This document shows, in pieces, positions 34,013 to 43,446 of a stretch of 64,000 nucleotides of DNA. How positions within the stretch are numbered: position 1 is the stretch's first letter; every line of letters starts with the position of its first letter. This DNA comes from Bin5 sp034422415 (GTDB lineage: Bacteria; Chloroflexota; Anaerolineae; Caldilineales; Caldilineaceae): positions 558,001-622,000 of the forward strand of contig OZ241871.1 of assembly GCA_965202955.1 (NCBI GenBank), read 5' to 3'. The translations under genes were made by a program, and so were the position numbers. Under the pieces are notes generated by a model. It saw only the letters and a list, made by a program, of their open reading frames with translations, was not told the DNA's origin and did no database searches.

Positions 34013-34708
34013 TTGAAAGCGGATAAGCAAGACAGAGAACCGGATACCGACCTTCCCACACTGGCCGTTATAGGGGGCACAGGCGAGGAGGGTTCCGGTC
34101 TGGCGTTGCGCTGGGCCGCCGCGGGCTATCCGATCCTGATTGGCAGCCGCAGCCGCGACAAGGCGATGTCGGCTGCGGCTGAACTGTCCGCGCTGTTGCC
34201 CGGGCAAGAATCAACCATAGGCGGGGAGACCAACGCGGGCGCGGCTGAAGCGGCCGATGTAGTCATACTCAGCGTCCCATACGACTCCCAGAGCGGAATC
34301 ATAGAGCAGATTCGAGCAGGCTGCCAGGGAAAGACAGTTGTCAGCGTCGTCGTTCCGCTCAAGCCACCCCGCGTGAGCCGCGTCTGGCGCCCGCCGGCAG
34401 GGTCTGCAGCCGAAGAAGCGCAGACGTTGCTGGGCGAGGGCGCGCGGCTGGCGGCGGCATTTCAGAACATCAGCGCCACACACCTGAAAGACCTGGACCA
34501 CGCAGTCGACTGCGACATTCTGGTCACCGGAGACGACAAAGGGGCGAAGGGGACAGCGATTGAACTGGCCCAGGCCGCAGGGATGCGGGGCATCGACGCC
34601 GGCCCGCTCGTCAATAGCGGCGTCAGCGAAGGGTTGACCGCTGTCCTCATTGGCGTCAACTTGCGCCACAAAGTGAAGGGCAGTGGGATTCGCATCACCG
34701 GCGTATAG
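34013..34708 (+). CDS. npdG: F420:NADPH oxidoreductase (NpdG)
   Basis: 231 residues from TTG 34013, the only start close to the conserved region; AGGGGG lies 8 bases before it. It has the motif LAVIGGTGEEGSGLALRWA for NADP binding near 16-34, LIGSRSRDKA near 43, DVVILSVPY near 83, and the C-terminal DAGPLVNSG block that positions F420. It moves hydride between NADPH and coenzyme F420 in the cytoplasm. It implies that this organism makes F420, which fits Chloroflexota or Actinomycetota. The next gene starts 15 bases later. Confidence 0.9.
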   Translation: MKADKQDREPDTDLPTLAVIGGTGEEGSGLALRWAAAGYPILIGSRSRDKAMSAAAELSALLPGQESTIGGETNAGAAEAADVVILSVPYDSQSGIIEQIRAGCQGKTVVSVVVPLKPPRVSRVWRPPAGSAAEEAQTLLGEGARLAAAFQNISATHLKDLDHAVDCDILVTGDDKGAKGTAIELAQAAGMRGIDAGPLVNSGVSEGLTAVLIGVNLRHKVKGSGIRITGV

Positions 34709-34722
34709 ACACGATTGAAGGT

Positions 34723-37368
34723 ATGGGCATCGCCGACGTTCTTGCCGAGCTGCGCCGTGACACCGGTTTCATGTCCAATGTCACCGCGTGGGAGACGCTG
34801 CCCGCCCGCCCTGGCTGCATGGCAGAGATACCGGCAAGACTGCACGCGGCGCTGCCGAAGGCGCTGCACAGTCGCGGATTCCGGAAGCTCTACAGTCACC
34901 AGGCGGAGGCAGTAGAGCGGGCCCTGTTGGGCGAAAGCGTTGCCGTCGTCACGCCAACGGCCAGCGGCAAGACACTCTGCTACACCCTGCCAGTCCTGCA
35001 CGCGCTGCTCAACGACCCCAATTCGACCGCCCTCTACCTCTTCCCAACCAAAGCGCTTGCTCACGATCAGCTGGCGGAGATCGAAGAGTGGATTGCGGCC
35101 ACAGGCGGCGGCCTCCAGGTCGCGGCTTACGACGGCGATACGCCCACCGCGCAGCGCGGCTCTATACGCCGCAGCGCAAGGCTGATCTTCACAAATCCAG
35201 ACATGCTGCACGCCGCCATTCTGCCTTATCATGGCAGCTGGGAGCGCATTCTGAGCGGTCTGCAGTACGTCGTGATCGACGAAATGCACGGCTATCGCGG
35301 CGTGTTTGGCAGCCATGTGGCCAATGTTCTGCGCCGGCTCCGCCGCCTGGCCGCCCACTACGGTAGTTGTCCCCAATTCCTGCTCACCAGTGCAACCATC
35401 GCCAACCCAAAACAGCTGGCAGAGATTCTGACCGAACAGCCTGTGCGAGTCATCGACCGTAACGGCGCGCCCCAGGGGGAAAAGCACATAATCCTGTATG
35501 CGCCGCCTATGTACGATGCGATTCAAGGGCTCCGCCGCAGCAGCGTCCTGGAAACACAGGAGCTTGCCACCCGTTTTCTGCGTGGCGGCCTGCAGACCAT
35601 CATTTTCGGCCGCGCCCGGCTGACCGTCGAACTGCTGCTGAGCTACGTGCGCGAACGACTTCATGCTGCGGATGCCGACGAGCGGGAGGAGGATAGCAGG
35701 ACAGCACGCAATTCAGTGCGGGGCTATCGCGGCGGCTACCTGCCCCGCGAGCGGCGCCAGATCGAAGCGGGTTTGCGGGCGGGGTCCGTGCGCGGAGTCG
35801 TCGCTACCAACGCCTTGGAGCTGGGCATCGATATCGGCCAACTGGAGGCGGCCCTGATCTGCGGCTACCCGGGCACGATCGCGGCCGCTTGGCAGCAATG
35901 GGGCCGGGTCGGCCGTACGACCGAAGCTTCTGTAGCCGTGCTTGTGGCAACCGCCGGTGCGCTGGACCAGTACATTGTCAACCATCCCCAGTATCTGCTG
36001 CATCGATCGCCGGAGCATGCTTTCGCCAACCCCGACAACCTGGCGCTGCTGATGGACCAATTGCGGTGCGCCGCCTTCGAATTGCCGTTCGCCCTGGGGG
36101 AGCCGTTCGGGAACTCACCATTCACTGCTGAGGTCCTTGAGCTCCTCGTAGAAGAAGCATCGGTGCGGCGATTCGGCAACCGTCTTCTCTGGAGCGGCGA
36201 CGGCTATCCCGCACGCCAGTTTGGACTGCGCAGCCTTGGCGGCGAGCCTGTAGTCGTGCAGGCAGGAAATTCAGACGCAGTAGAGTCTGCCAAACCTGCC
36301 CTGCGAGACGACTCCTTTACCGTCATTGGCGAAGTCGACGCGGCCAGTGCGCCCTTTCTCGTGCACGAAGGGGCCGTCTATCTGCATGAGGGCCGCGGCT
36401 ATCTGGTGGAACGCCTGGACTTGGAAGAGAAAACAGCGTGGGTTTGGCCTGCAGCGGTCGACTATTACACGGAAGCCAGCACGGAGAGCGAGATTGAAGT
36501 GCTTTCCGTTTATGAGAGCCGGGTCACCGGCGGCGCGCAACTGGGCCACGGCGAACTCCTGGTGACCTCTCAGGTGACGCAGTACCGCCGCGTCAAGCGC
36601 TTTACACACGAAAATCTCGGCGTCCTGCCGCTCGACTATCCACCCACCATGCTTGACACTGCCGGCTACTGGCTGGAGGTGACCGTAGAGGCGCAGCTGG
36701 CGCTGATGGAGGCTGGAGACTGGCGCGACGCGCCCAATGACTACGGTCCCGACTGGCAGGAACAGCGCGCCAGAATACGCGAAAGGGCAGGCTACCGTTG
36801 CGCAGAGTGTGGCGCGCCCGAGAGAGGCAGCCGCCAGCACGACGTCCATCATCGCATCCCATTCCGCGCCTTCGGATTTGTTCCGGGTTTGAACAGGAAC
36901 GACCGGGAGGCCAACCGCCTCGACAATCTCGTGTTGCTCTGCCGGCGCTGCCATCAGCGTATGGAAGCGGGCGTGCGCGCCCGCACCGGTATGGACGGGG
37001 TGGCGTACGCCCTGGGCAATCTGGCCCCACTGTACCTGATGTGCGACCGGCGGGACATCGACGTCGCTGTCGTTCGGCAAGAGGGTGAGTCTGGTAGCGC
37101 GTTGAATGGTCCGCAGAGCGCCCACGCCGCACCGCGAATCTATATTTTCGAGCGCATCCCCGCGGGAATCGGCTTCAGCGTTCAGTTGTACGAGCGCCAC
37201 GATCTCCTGATCGCCGCGGCTGCGGAACTAATTCACGGCTGCGGCTGCCGCTACGGGTGTCCCGCCTGCGTCGGTCCTGTGCTGCTGGTAGGGGAGGAAG
37301 AGCGTCCCGTTCTGGAGAGCAAACGGCTGGCGCTCGCTCTCCTCGCAACCCTGGCCAATGGGCTGTGA
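34723..37368 (+). CDS. MrfA-like DEXH helicase with internal HNH nuclease and Cys4 domain
   Basis: 881 residues. Helicase motifs are complete: TPTASGKT (78-84), LFPTKALAHDQL, TNPDML, DEMH, TSATI, VATNALELGIDIG and QQWGRVGRT. The C-terminal DUF1998 zinc site is CGCRYGCPAC (840-849). This is the plan of MrfA, a 3'-5' helicase for repair of mitomycin-type adducts. Between the two, at residues about 673-745, lies a full HNH module: YRCAECG, DVHHRIPF, NRLDNLVLLCRRCH. That adds a likely DNA-cutting activity to the helicase. It lies 15 bases after npdG and converges on rnhB with a 7-base gap. All motifs look intact. Confidence 0.88.
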   Translation: MGIADVLAELRRDTGFMSNVTAWETLPARPGCMAEIPARLHAALPKALHSRGFRKLYSHQAEAVERALLGESVAVVTPTASGKTLCYTLPVLHALLNDPNSTALYLFPTKALAHDQLAEIEEWIAATGGGLQVAAYDGDTPTAQRGSIRRSARLIFTNPDMLHAAILPYHGSWERILSGLQYVVIDEMHGYRGVFGSHVANVLRRLRRLAAHYGSCPQFLLTSATIANPKQLAEILTEQPVRVIDRNGAPQGEKHIILYAPPMYDAIQGLRRSSVLETQELATRFLRGGLQTIIFGRARLTVELLLSYVRERLHAADADEREEDSRTARNSVRGYRGGYLPRERRQIEAGLRAGSVRGVVATNALELGIDIGQLEAALICGYPGTIAAAWQQWGRVGRTTEASVAVLVATAGALDQYIVNHPQYLLHRSPEHAFANPDNLALLMDQLRCAAFELPFALGEPFGNSPFTAEVLELLVEEASVRRFGNRLLWSGDGYPARQFGLRSLGGEPVVVQAGNSDAVESAKPALRDDSFTVIGEVDAASAPFLVHEGAVYLHEGRGYLVERLDLEEKTAWVWPAAVDYYTEASTESEIEVLSVYESRVTGGAQLGHGELLVTSQVTQYRRVKRFTHENLGVLPLDYPPTMLDTAGYWLEVTVEAQLALMEAGDWRDAPNDYGPDWQEQRARIRERAGYRCAECGAPERGSRQHDVHHRIPFRAFGFVPGLNRNDREANRLDNLVLLCRRCHQRMEAGVRARTGMDGVAYALGNLAPLYLMCDRRDIDVAVVRQEGESGSALNGPQSAHAAPRIYIFERIPAGIGFSVQLYERHDLLIAAAAELIHGCGCRYGCPACVGPVLLVGEEERPVLESKRLALALLATLANGL

Positions 37369-37375
37369 ATCCTGG

Positions 37376-38080
37376 TCAAGAAGACCCCGGCGGCTGTTCA
37401 TCGCCAAACAGCCCGGCCTGGTGACGCATCGGCGCGAATGAGCGCCTGTGGACCGGGCAAGGTCCGAGCCGAGCGATGGCGGCGAAATGTGCTTGCGCGC
37501 CGTATCCTTTATGGCCGGCAAAGCCATATTCCGGGTACACCTCGTGGAGCTGGCAGAGCAGCCGATCGCGGTGGACTTTAGCCAGGATGGAAGCGGCGGC
37601 GATGGAGACGACGCGCTGATCCCCCCTGGTGAAACTTCGTTGGGGAAAATCGAGCGTCCTGAGCTGCACCCAGTCAATGAGCAGGTGATCGGGCGGTGGG
37701 TCCAGTGCCAGGACGGCGCGGCGCATCGCCAGGCGCGTGGCAGGGGCAATGCCGATCGCGTCTATCTCGGCCGCCGATGTTTCTCCCAGTTTCCAGTCGA
37801 CCGCCTGCGCCTGAATCTGCTCGGCCAGTTGCTCACGGCGCGGCGGAGCGATCAACTTGCTATCCTGCACCGCGGCCCACACCCCCTCTTGCGCGCAGTC
37901 GAGAGGAAGTATGGCCGCAGCTGCGACAACCGGCCCGGCCAGCGCGCCGCGGCCGGCCTCATCCAGTCCGGCCAACCGCTCAAACCCATCGCGCCACAGT
38001 TGCCGCTCTTGCAAAAGCGTTGGAAAGGCGCTTCCTCGCGCCCCCTCTGAACCTGTTTCCTCCGCTGTTCCGCTGTCCAT
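37376..38080 (-). CDS. rnhB: Ribonuclease HII
   Basis: 234 residues from ATG 38080. The signature AGLDEAGRGALAGPVVAAA (about 37-55) supplies the first Asp-Glu pair, DSKLIAPPRRE follows, and later acidic residues are in LIDWVQL and the SILAKVHRDRLL block. The C-terminal PEYGFAGHKGYGAQAHFAAI is diagnostic. It removes RNA from DNA-RNA hybrids and misincorporated ribonucleotides. The first 30 residues are an extra charged tail. It starts 8 bases after the previous minus-strand gene, at the end of a ten-gene run. Confidence 0.95.
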   Translation of the reverse strand: MDSGTAEETGSEGARGSAFPTLLQERQLWRDGFERLAGLDEAGRGALAGPVVAAAAILPLDCAQEGVWAAVQDSKLIAPPRREQLAEQIQAQAVDWKLGETSAAEIDAIGIAPATRLAMRRAVLALDPPPDHLLIDWVQLRTLDFPQRSFTRGDQRVVSIAAASILAKVHRDRLLCQLHEVYPEYGFAGHKGYGAQAHFAAIARLGPCPVHRRSFAPMRHQAGLFGDEQPPGSS

Positions 38081-38088
38081 TTCCCTCG

Positions 38089-38814
38089 CTATGTCCAGAG
38101 CTGTTCCACGTCCCTGCGGGGTTGGAAGCCAAGGATCCGCTTTGCCTTTTCATTGCTGAACTTGCCATGCGGCATGTCGGCGAACACGTAGAAAACCTCA
38201 CAGCGGGAGGGAAGTGCGTCCAAGTCGATCTCCACGCCGAGAGCGAAGGCTTCTGCCGCGTTTTCCCAGGAGACAGCGTAGGGAGCGTACTGTTTGCCCG
38301 GCCGAATCGATTTGGGATCTACGAAATGATAGAAGAGATAGGTCTGCACGCTGATGTCGTGATGCATCGTGAAGACGCGGCAGATTTCCTGGCCCATCGC
38401 CTTTGTAATCGCGTAGATGTAGGTGCCGGGCTGAGGCGGAATGTCCGGGCCGATGCCGTAATCGAAACACTCAGTAATATTGCGACCCGCAACGGTAAGA
38501 TGGGGTCCGGTATTGATAACGCGACGGATGCCATGCGTCACCGCGGCCTGCATCATGTTGTAACAGCCGCGTGTACTAACATCCCAGGCAATCTGACGGT
38601 CTCGGCGCAGGACGGATAGATTGACGATAGCGTCCATGCCTTCTGCTGCCTCGACGACGGCATCCAGGTCGGAGACGTCCAACAGAAGGAAATCGCCGGG
38701 CAGTTCTTCCTCCGGCGTCTGGACATCGGTGATCCGCAGCGTGTGCCTTACGGCAAGTTCACGCGCTACATATGGCCCTAACATTCCTGCGCCGCCGAGA
38801 ATGAGTACCTTCAT
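38089..38814 (-). CDS. NAD-dependent epimerase/dehydratase-family protein
   Basis: 241 residues from ATG 38814, with GGGGAG at 8 bases; the start overlaps the upstream stop by ATGA, so translation is coupled. It begins VLILGGAGMLGPYVAREL, the nucleotide-binding glycine motif. It continues with DVSDLDAVVEAAEGMDAIVNLSV and a YIYAITK catalytic pair near 143-147. It is shorter than sugar epimerases (usually 310-330). Substrate unknown. It follows a smaller relative of the same fold. Confidence 0.8.
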   Translation of the reverse strand: MKVLILGGAGMLGPYVARELAVRHTLRITDVQTPEEELPGDFLLLDVSDLDAVVEAAEGMDAIVNLSVLRRDRQIAWDVSTRGCYNMMQAAVTHGIRRVINTGPHLTVAGRNITECFDYGIGPDIPPQPGTYIYAITKAMGQEICRVFTMHHDISVQTYLFYHFVDPKSIRPGKQYAPYAVSWENAAEAFALGVEIDLDALPSRCEVFYVFADMPHGKFSNEKAKRILGFQPRRDVEQLWT

Positions 38815-39380
38815 CTGGCAATCTCCCCTACGTGTGTAATCGCCCAATCCTCGTCATTCGTGAGCGCGCTTTTGACCGCCTCATAGACCGCTGCATCTGA
38901 CGCCCTGCCCAGACGGAGAACGGCAACGCGCAGCTTCCGTTCGCGTGCGAACTCACGGCAGACCTGTTCTGCCAGATGCTTGCTGAGCGTGGGTGGCCGG
39001 GTGCGCGGAAGAGGCCGCCAGTTCTCACCAACGCGATAGGCGGCAGGATAATCTGACATCAATTCCAGCGTGCTCAACAGAACGACCTGCGGAACACCTT
39101 CCTCAGCCGCGGCCATCAGCAGGTTGTACGTGCAACGGGTCGCGGCATCAATTTGCGCGCTCACCTCCTCACCGGGCAACGCCTCGACAGCGTGAATAAT
39201 TGCATCAATGCCGCGCGTCAGCAGATTCGTTGAACGATCGTGGCCCAACCCACACTGCACAAAAAAATGAGCGCTCGTCACGGACACGCGTTCCGTTAAC
39301 CGGATTTCATGCTCGTGCGCCAGCTGGTCCGCCAGTGCGGCGCATCGAACTGACGAACCTGACGTAATCAATATTCTCAT
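38811..39380 (-). CDS. Short NAD-epimerase-like protein
   Basis: 189 residues. The N-terminus MRILITSGSSVRCAALADQL resembles a Rossmann start but lacks the full GxxGxxG; GIDAIIHAVEAL, TRCTYNLLMAAAEEGVPQVVLLSTLELMSDY follow as in extended short-chain dehydrogenases. The YxxxK catalytic pair is not evident. It is likely a degenerate or binding-only paralogue of the next gene, with which it overlaps by four bases. The pair may function as a complex. Confidence 0.65.
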   Translation of the reverse strand: MRILITSGSSVRCAALADQLAHEHEIRLTERVSVTSAHFFVQCGLGHDRSTNLLTRGIDAIIHAVEALPGEEVSAQIDAATRCTYNLLMAAAEEGVPQVVLLSTLELMSDYPAAYRVGENWRPLPRTRPPTLSKHLAEQVCREFARERKLRVAVLRLGRASDAAVYEAVKSALTNDEDWAITHVGEIAR

Positions 39381-39404
39381 CTCCTTGGTCTCCTCGATTC
39401 TAAC

Positions 39405-40190
39405 TTACGCGGACGCGCCCGAATAGAAGCGAATCCCCACCCGCCAAAACCAGCGGGAAACGATCAACAGCGCCGCGGCCAGGGCCAACGAACCCCATAA
39501 CGTGTTGGAGGTTATCCGACCGCTCAACGCGGAGGCAGGCACGGTCGTGGCAAAAGCGACCGGAACGAGAAAGGTCAGGACTGCCCGCAGCCAGGCCGGA
39601 TAGATGCTGATCGGCCAGCGGCCTGCCTGCCACATACTCTGGAATATTACCTGGATGTTTTCGACCTTGACGAACCAGAAAGCGCAGGTGCTGAGCATCA
39701 TCCAGAAGCTGTAGATGATCAGCCCCCCGCTCAGCATCGTCACCCCAAACGTAAGCGCGTCGGCGAGGCCCAACTGCGCGCGCAGCCGGACCAGCGCCGT
39801 AACCAGTACCGGCAGGGCGATAAGCACATCGGCAAGCCGCCATAGCTCCACCCGCTGGATGCTGACCAAAACCTGCGAGTCGGCCGGTTTTGTCAACGTG
39901 AAATCAAGTGTGCCCTGGCGCACATCCTCCATGAACTTCACCATTGAGGGACGGATCAGGGTGCGGATAAGGCCGCCGATGAGGAAGTAGACACCGAGCA
40001 GCGCCAGTATCTCCTCCGGCCGCCAACCCCCCAGGTTGTCGGTGTGACTGAAGACGACGGCCAGCCCGCCCAGCGCCACGCTCAATTCCAAAATCGACTG
40101 GAGCAAATTGATCCAGAAGTTGGCGCGGTATTCCAGTTCCCCGAGCGCTCCGAGGCGCAAATATGTGGCGAAGAGACGGATGTAGTACAT
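39405..40190 (-). CDS. ABC-2 type exporter permease
   Basis: 261 residues from ATG 40190; the frame is open 150 bases upstream, but that part overlaps the preceding gene and lacks membrane character. About six helices follow YYIRLFATYLRLGALGELEYRANFW, the typical start of this ABC-2 subgroup. It pairs with the permease just upstream and the ATPase before that. The substrate is unknown; related systems export drugs or lipids. It ends 24 bases before the short NAD-epimerase-like gene. Confidence 0.85.
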   Translation of the reverse strand: MYYIRLFATYLRLGALGELEYRANFWINLLQSILELSVALGGLAVVFSHTDNLGGWRPEEILALLGVYFLIGGLIRTLIRPSMVKFMEDVRQGTLDFTLTKPADSQVLVSIQRVELWRLADVLIALPVLVTALVRLRAQLGLADALTFGVTMLSGGLIIYSFWMMLSTCAFWFVKVENIQVIFQSMWQAGRWPISIYPAWLRAVLTFLVPVAFATTVPASALSGRITSNTLWGSLALAAALLIVSRWFWRVGIRFYSGASA

Positions 40191-40234
40191 CGGAAAAATG
40201 TAATCTGCTGCGCAGTTTCTGCCGGGCCTGGCCG

Positions 40235-41038
40235 CTACGCGCCAAACGCGGCATAGCGGCGGATGCCAGCGCGGTAGATAACTTGCATGACCAGATAACC
40301 AGCGACCAGCCAGAACAGTTGCGCGGCGATACCGAGCCACAGTTCACCAGGCGTCAGCCGTCCCAGCAGCAACTCGACCGGAAAGGCCAGCATCCAGCGA
40401 AAGGGCAGAATGTCGGCCACTCGCTGCAAGAACTGGGGAAATAGTTCAAGGGGAGCAAGCCGCCCGGCAAAAAAGAGTACGACGATAAAATAAGCCTGGT
40501 TGATGGCGTCGACACGGGTTGTCCAGAAGGCCAGCATCGCCAGCGACCACTCCCAGAAGAAACGCATCAGGAAGGCCAGGATCAACACGGGCACAAATAT
40601 GGCCAGCGTGCGCGCGTCCGGCTGCCACGAGGCATTGAACAACCAGGCCAGCAGGGCCGCGGTAGGTGCCATCACAGTCAAGGTCAGGAATTTGTACCCG
40701 ATGTTGTCGGCGATGTCGCTGTGAATCGGGTGGATGGGTTTCAGCAGCAGCGACGAGAACTGCCCCATGCGAATTCGGAAGTCGTACTCCCACATGATCC
40801 AGGTAAAAGTACCGTGCTCCACCAACATTATGGCGATGAAATAGACGACAAAGTCGTTGACCGCATAGCCGCCCACCGCGCCGCCTTGCTGCTGCGCCAC
40901 CGTGCGCCACACGACGAGATACATCACCGGCTCAATGATCCCGCCCAGCAACCAGATTATCATTGCAACGCGGTACTGGAACTGTACCACCAGCGCGGTG
41001 CGAAAATAGCCCCTGTAGATCGAATAAAAGGCAGTCAT
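40235..41038 (-). CDS. ABC-2 type exporter permease
   Basis: 267 residues from ATG 41038 (TTG 41059 possible). It has six hydrophobic segments and the subgroup features YSIYRGYFRTALVVQFQYR at the start, EYDFRIRMGQFSSLLLKPIHPI, and LPFRWMLAFPVELLLGRL near the end. With the next gene it forms the membrane part of a two-permease exporter, energised by the ATPase encoded 43 bases upstream. Confidence 0.87.
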   Translation of the reverse strand: MTAFYSIYRGYFRTALVVQFQYRVAMIIWLLGGIIEPVMYLVVWRTVAQQQGGAVGGYAVNDFVVYFIAIMLVEHGTFTWIMWEYDFRIRMGQFSSLLLKPIHPIHSDIADNIGYKFLTLTVMAPTAALLAWLFNASWQPDARTLAIFVPVLILAFLMRFFWEWSLAMLAFWTTRVDAINQAYFIVVLFFAGRLAPLELFPQFLQRVADILPFRWMLAFPVELLLGRLTPGELWLGIAAQLFWLVAGYLVMQVIYRAGIRRYAAFGA

Positions 41039-41081
41039 GTTCGGAATGAGGGCTGTCAAACGGCAGGGATACTCTCGCTCC

Positions 41082-42089
41082 TTATCCCTCTTCGCTTCCT
41101 GTCGCTTCCTGGCTGAAAACCTGCTCGATCACATCCTCGATCGGCGGGTCCTGCACCGTCAGGTCCGCCACATCCAAATCGGTCAGGATGCGCCCGGTAA
41201 CGGAGGCGGTCTCGAATTTAGGCACGCGCAGCGTGACGCGGCCGGGACTGCGGACAAGGACCTCGCCGTACTCATCCAGCGGCCTGCCGCCGGCGCCATT
41301 TTGCAGCTCCACCTCGACGGTCTTGAACGGCGCAAACCGATCGGCCAAACCGCTGAGTTCGCCGTCGTAGAGCAGTTTGCCGTGATGGATAACGATGACG
41401 CGCTTGCACAGCGCCTCCACGTCTGCCATATAGTGGCTGGTCAACAGGACGGTCGCGCCGGTGCGCTGGTTGTATTCGACGATAAACTGGCGTATGCGAC
41501 GCTGCATCGTCACATCCAGCCCGATCGTCGGCTCGTCCAGGAACAATACCAGTGGGCGATGGAGCAACGCGGCCGCTATCTCGCACTTCATCCGCTCGCC
41601 CAGCGAAAGATTGCGTGTGGGCTTTCGCAGCAGCGGCGCCAGTTCCAGCAGCTCCGTCAGCTCGTCAACCGTGCGCCTGTAATCTGTCTCGGGAATGCGG
41701 TAGACCGCCCGGTTCAGCTCAAAAGTGTCGACGACCGGAATATCCCATACCAGCTGATTCCGCTGGCCCATCACCAGCGTCATACGGCGCAGATAGTCGC
41801 GGTTGCGCTCCCAGGGTCGAAAGCCGAGCACAGCCGCGCGGCCGTCGGTCGGATGCAGCAGGCCGGCGAGCATCTTCAAAGTCGTCGTTTTGCCGGCGCC
41901 ATTTGGACCGAGAAAACCGACGATCTCGCCCTCGCCGACGGAAAAGGAGATCCTATCCACGGCCCGCACATCGCGCGTCCGGCGATTTACCAGGCTGCGG
42001 AACGCCGCAGCCAAGCCTGCCTCCCGCTCAGTTACGGTATAGACCTTGCTAAGCTCCTCAATCTGAATTACCGGGTTTTCTTGCGTCAC
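41082..42089 (-). CDS. ABC exporter ATP-binding protein
   Basis: About 335 residues from GTG 42089 (a TTG one codon earlier is possible), placed after GGGGG of the preceding gene's end. Walker A GPNGAGKTT near residue 62, Q-loop VMGQRNQL, the signature NLSLGERMKCEIAAALLHRP near 160, Walker B LVLFLDEP, and the H-loop SHYMADVEAL are present. A regulatory C-terminal domain follows (EVELQNGAGG, then EVLVRSPGRVTLRVP). It drives the two permeases encoded next. It starts within 6 bases of the M16 stop. Confidence 0.93.
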   Translation of the reverse strand: MTQENPVIQIEELSKVYTVTEREAGLAAAFRSLVNRRTRDVRAVDRISFSVGEGEIVGFLGPNGAGKTTTLKMLAGLLHPTDGRAAVLGFRPWERNRDYLRRMTLVMGQRNQLVWDIPVVDTFELNRAVYRIPETDYRRTVDELTELLELAPLLRKPTRNLSLGERMKCEIAAALLHRPLVLFLDEPTIGLDVTMQRRIRQFIVEYNQRTGATVLLTSHYMADVEALCKRVIVIHHGKLLYDGELSGLADRFAPFKTVEVELQNGAGGRPLDEYGEVLVRSPGRVTLRVPKFETASVTGRILTDLDVADLTVQDPPIEDVIEQVFSQEATGSEEG

Positions 42090-42095
42090 CAAGGT

Positions 42096-43439
42096 TCAGC
42101 CCCCGTCGTTGCCCGGCCCGGCGGTTACAAGCGTGTAGGAGTCAGCGCGCAGATATTCTGCGGCGACCCGCTGCACATCCTCTGTGGCTATAGCCCGAAT
42201 CCGCTCCTGATAGGTCTGCAAATAGTCCAGTCCGAGGCCGTACCATTCCATATTCAGCAGGATTGATGCCACGCCGTCATTCGTTTCCAGTCGCAGGGGG
42301 AGCGTGCCGGTCATGTTGGCAATGCTGTCGGAGAGCTCTTCGTCGCTGACAGGCTCCCGCCCCATGCGCTCGAACTCGTGCAGGATGCTGTTGATCGCCC
42401 GATCGACGTTTTGCGGGTTCACGCCGGCGAACGCCACCCACGGGCCGACGCCGATATCGGCGTCGAGTGCGCTGTAACTGTAGTAGGCCAGCCCCTGACG
42501 TTCGCGTACATTTTCTCCCAGCCGCCCCATCATCCCGAACTGGCCCATGATGTTGTTGGCAACTTGCACGGCATAGTAGTCCGGATCGGTGCGGGCGACG
42601 GCGAGGCAGCCGATTACGACGTCGCTCTGGACCTTGCCGGGCATGGAGACATCTTTCCGGTTGATGCCTTCCACGGGCGCCACCGGAGGTATGCTGGCGG
42701 CCGGCGCGACCGGCATCTCTCCGACTTCCCAATCACCAAGGTGGCAGTCCAGCAGCCCAACTACCTCCTGGGGTTCAACATCGCCGCTGACCACAATGAT
42801 CGCCTGGTTTGGCCGGTAATTCTTACGGTGAAAATCGACCACGTCGTCACGGCTGATTCCTTCGATCGTCTCGATGTAGCCGGAGGTTGGCAGGCCGTAC
42901 GGGTGATCGCCGTAGATCATCTCATTGAAGCGGCGATAGGAGACGCTGCGCGTGCTCTGTTCTTGTTCCTGCAAACGAACGAGCCACTGGCCACGTACAC
43001 GTTCGACATGCTCAGGCGGAAAGGTGGGCCGGCGCAGGATGTCGGCCAGAATCTCCACGATCAGCGGAAAATCCTCGACAAGGCTTTCGCTGCCGAAGCT
43101 GGTCACGTGTGAGCCGCCGGACACGCTGATGCTGGCGCCGACCGATTCGACCGCCTCGTTGTATCGATCGAAGTCGTAATGGGCGCTGCCCCGGCTCACA
43201 AGCGAAGCGGTAAACGACGCCAGCCCGGCCTTCTCCGCGGCTTCATCGACGCTGCCGGCGCGCAGGCACCCCTCCAGCACGGCTACGGGCGCCGATGGGT
43301 TCGGCCGCACGAGGACCGTAATCCCGTTTGCGCTCTGCACGCGATGAACTGTTTCGGGGCCAATTGTCGTCGATCCGTTTGTGTCGGGAAGTACGGCGGA
43401 GGATAGTGTACGGACAGATTGCGTTCGTCCTATGTTCAT
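42096..43439 (-). CDS. M16-family peptidase homologue without zinc motif
   Basis: 447 residues. The fold is clearly M16: NGITVLVRPNPSAPVAVLEGCLRAGS near 38-63, an N-terminal domain to about 230, and the C-terminal RQGLAYYSYSALDADIGVGPWVAFAGV block, whose Arg-Tyr pair helps bind substrate. The zinc motif HxxEH, expected right after AEKAGLA, reads SFTAS, and the downstream Glu is also missing from context. Such proteins are the non-catalytic halves of M16B heterodimers. The catalytic partner is not in the window. It lies between holA (7 bases) and the exporter ATPase. Confidence 0.88.
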   Translation of the reverse strand: MNIGRTQSVRTLSSAVLPDTNGSTTIGPETVHRVQSANGITVLVRPNPSAPVAVLEGCLRAGSVDEAAEKAGLASFTASLVSRGSAHYDFDRYNEAVESVGASISVSGGSHVTSFGSESLVEDFPLIVEILADILRRPTFPPEHVERVRGQWLVRLQEQEQSTRSVSYRRFNEMIYGDHPYGLPTSGYIETIEGISRDDVVDFHRKNYRPNQAIIVVSGDVEPQEVVGLLDCHLGDWEVGEMPVAPAASIPPVAPVEGINRKDVSMPGKVQSDVVIGCLAVARTDPDYYAVQVANNIMGQFGMMGRLGENVRERQGLAYYSYSALDADIGVGPWVAFAGVNPQNVDRAINSILHEFERMGREPVSDEELSDSIANMTGTLPLRLETNDGVASILLNMEWYGLGLDYLQTYQERIRAIATEDVQRVAAEYLRADSYTLVTAGPGNDGG

Positions 43440-43446
43440 TGGGCTC

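Noticed and set aside
34462..35664. A 400-codon minus-strand frame opposite the npdG/helicase junction
   Set aside because: Antisense of two genes with intact motifs on the plus strand.
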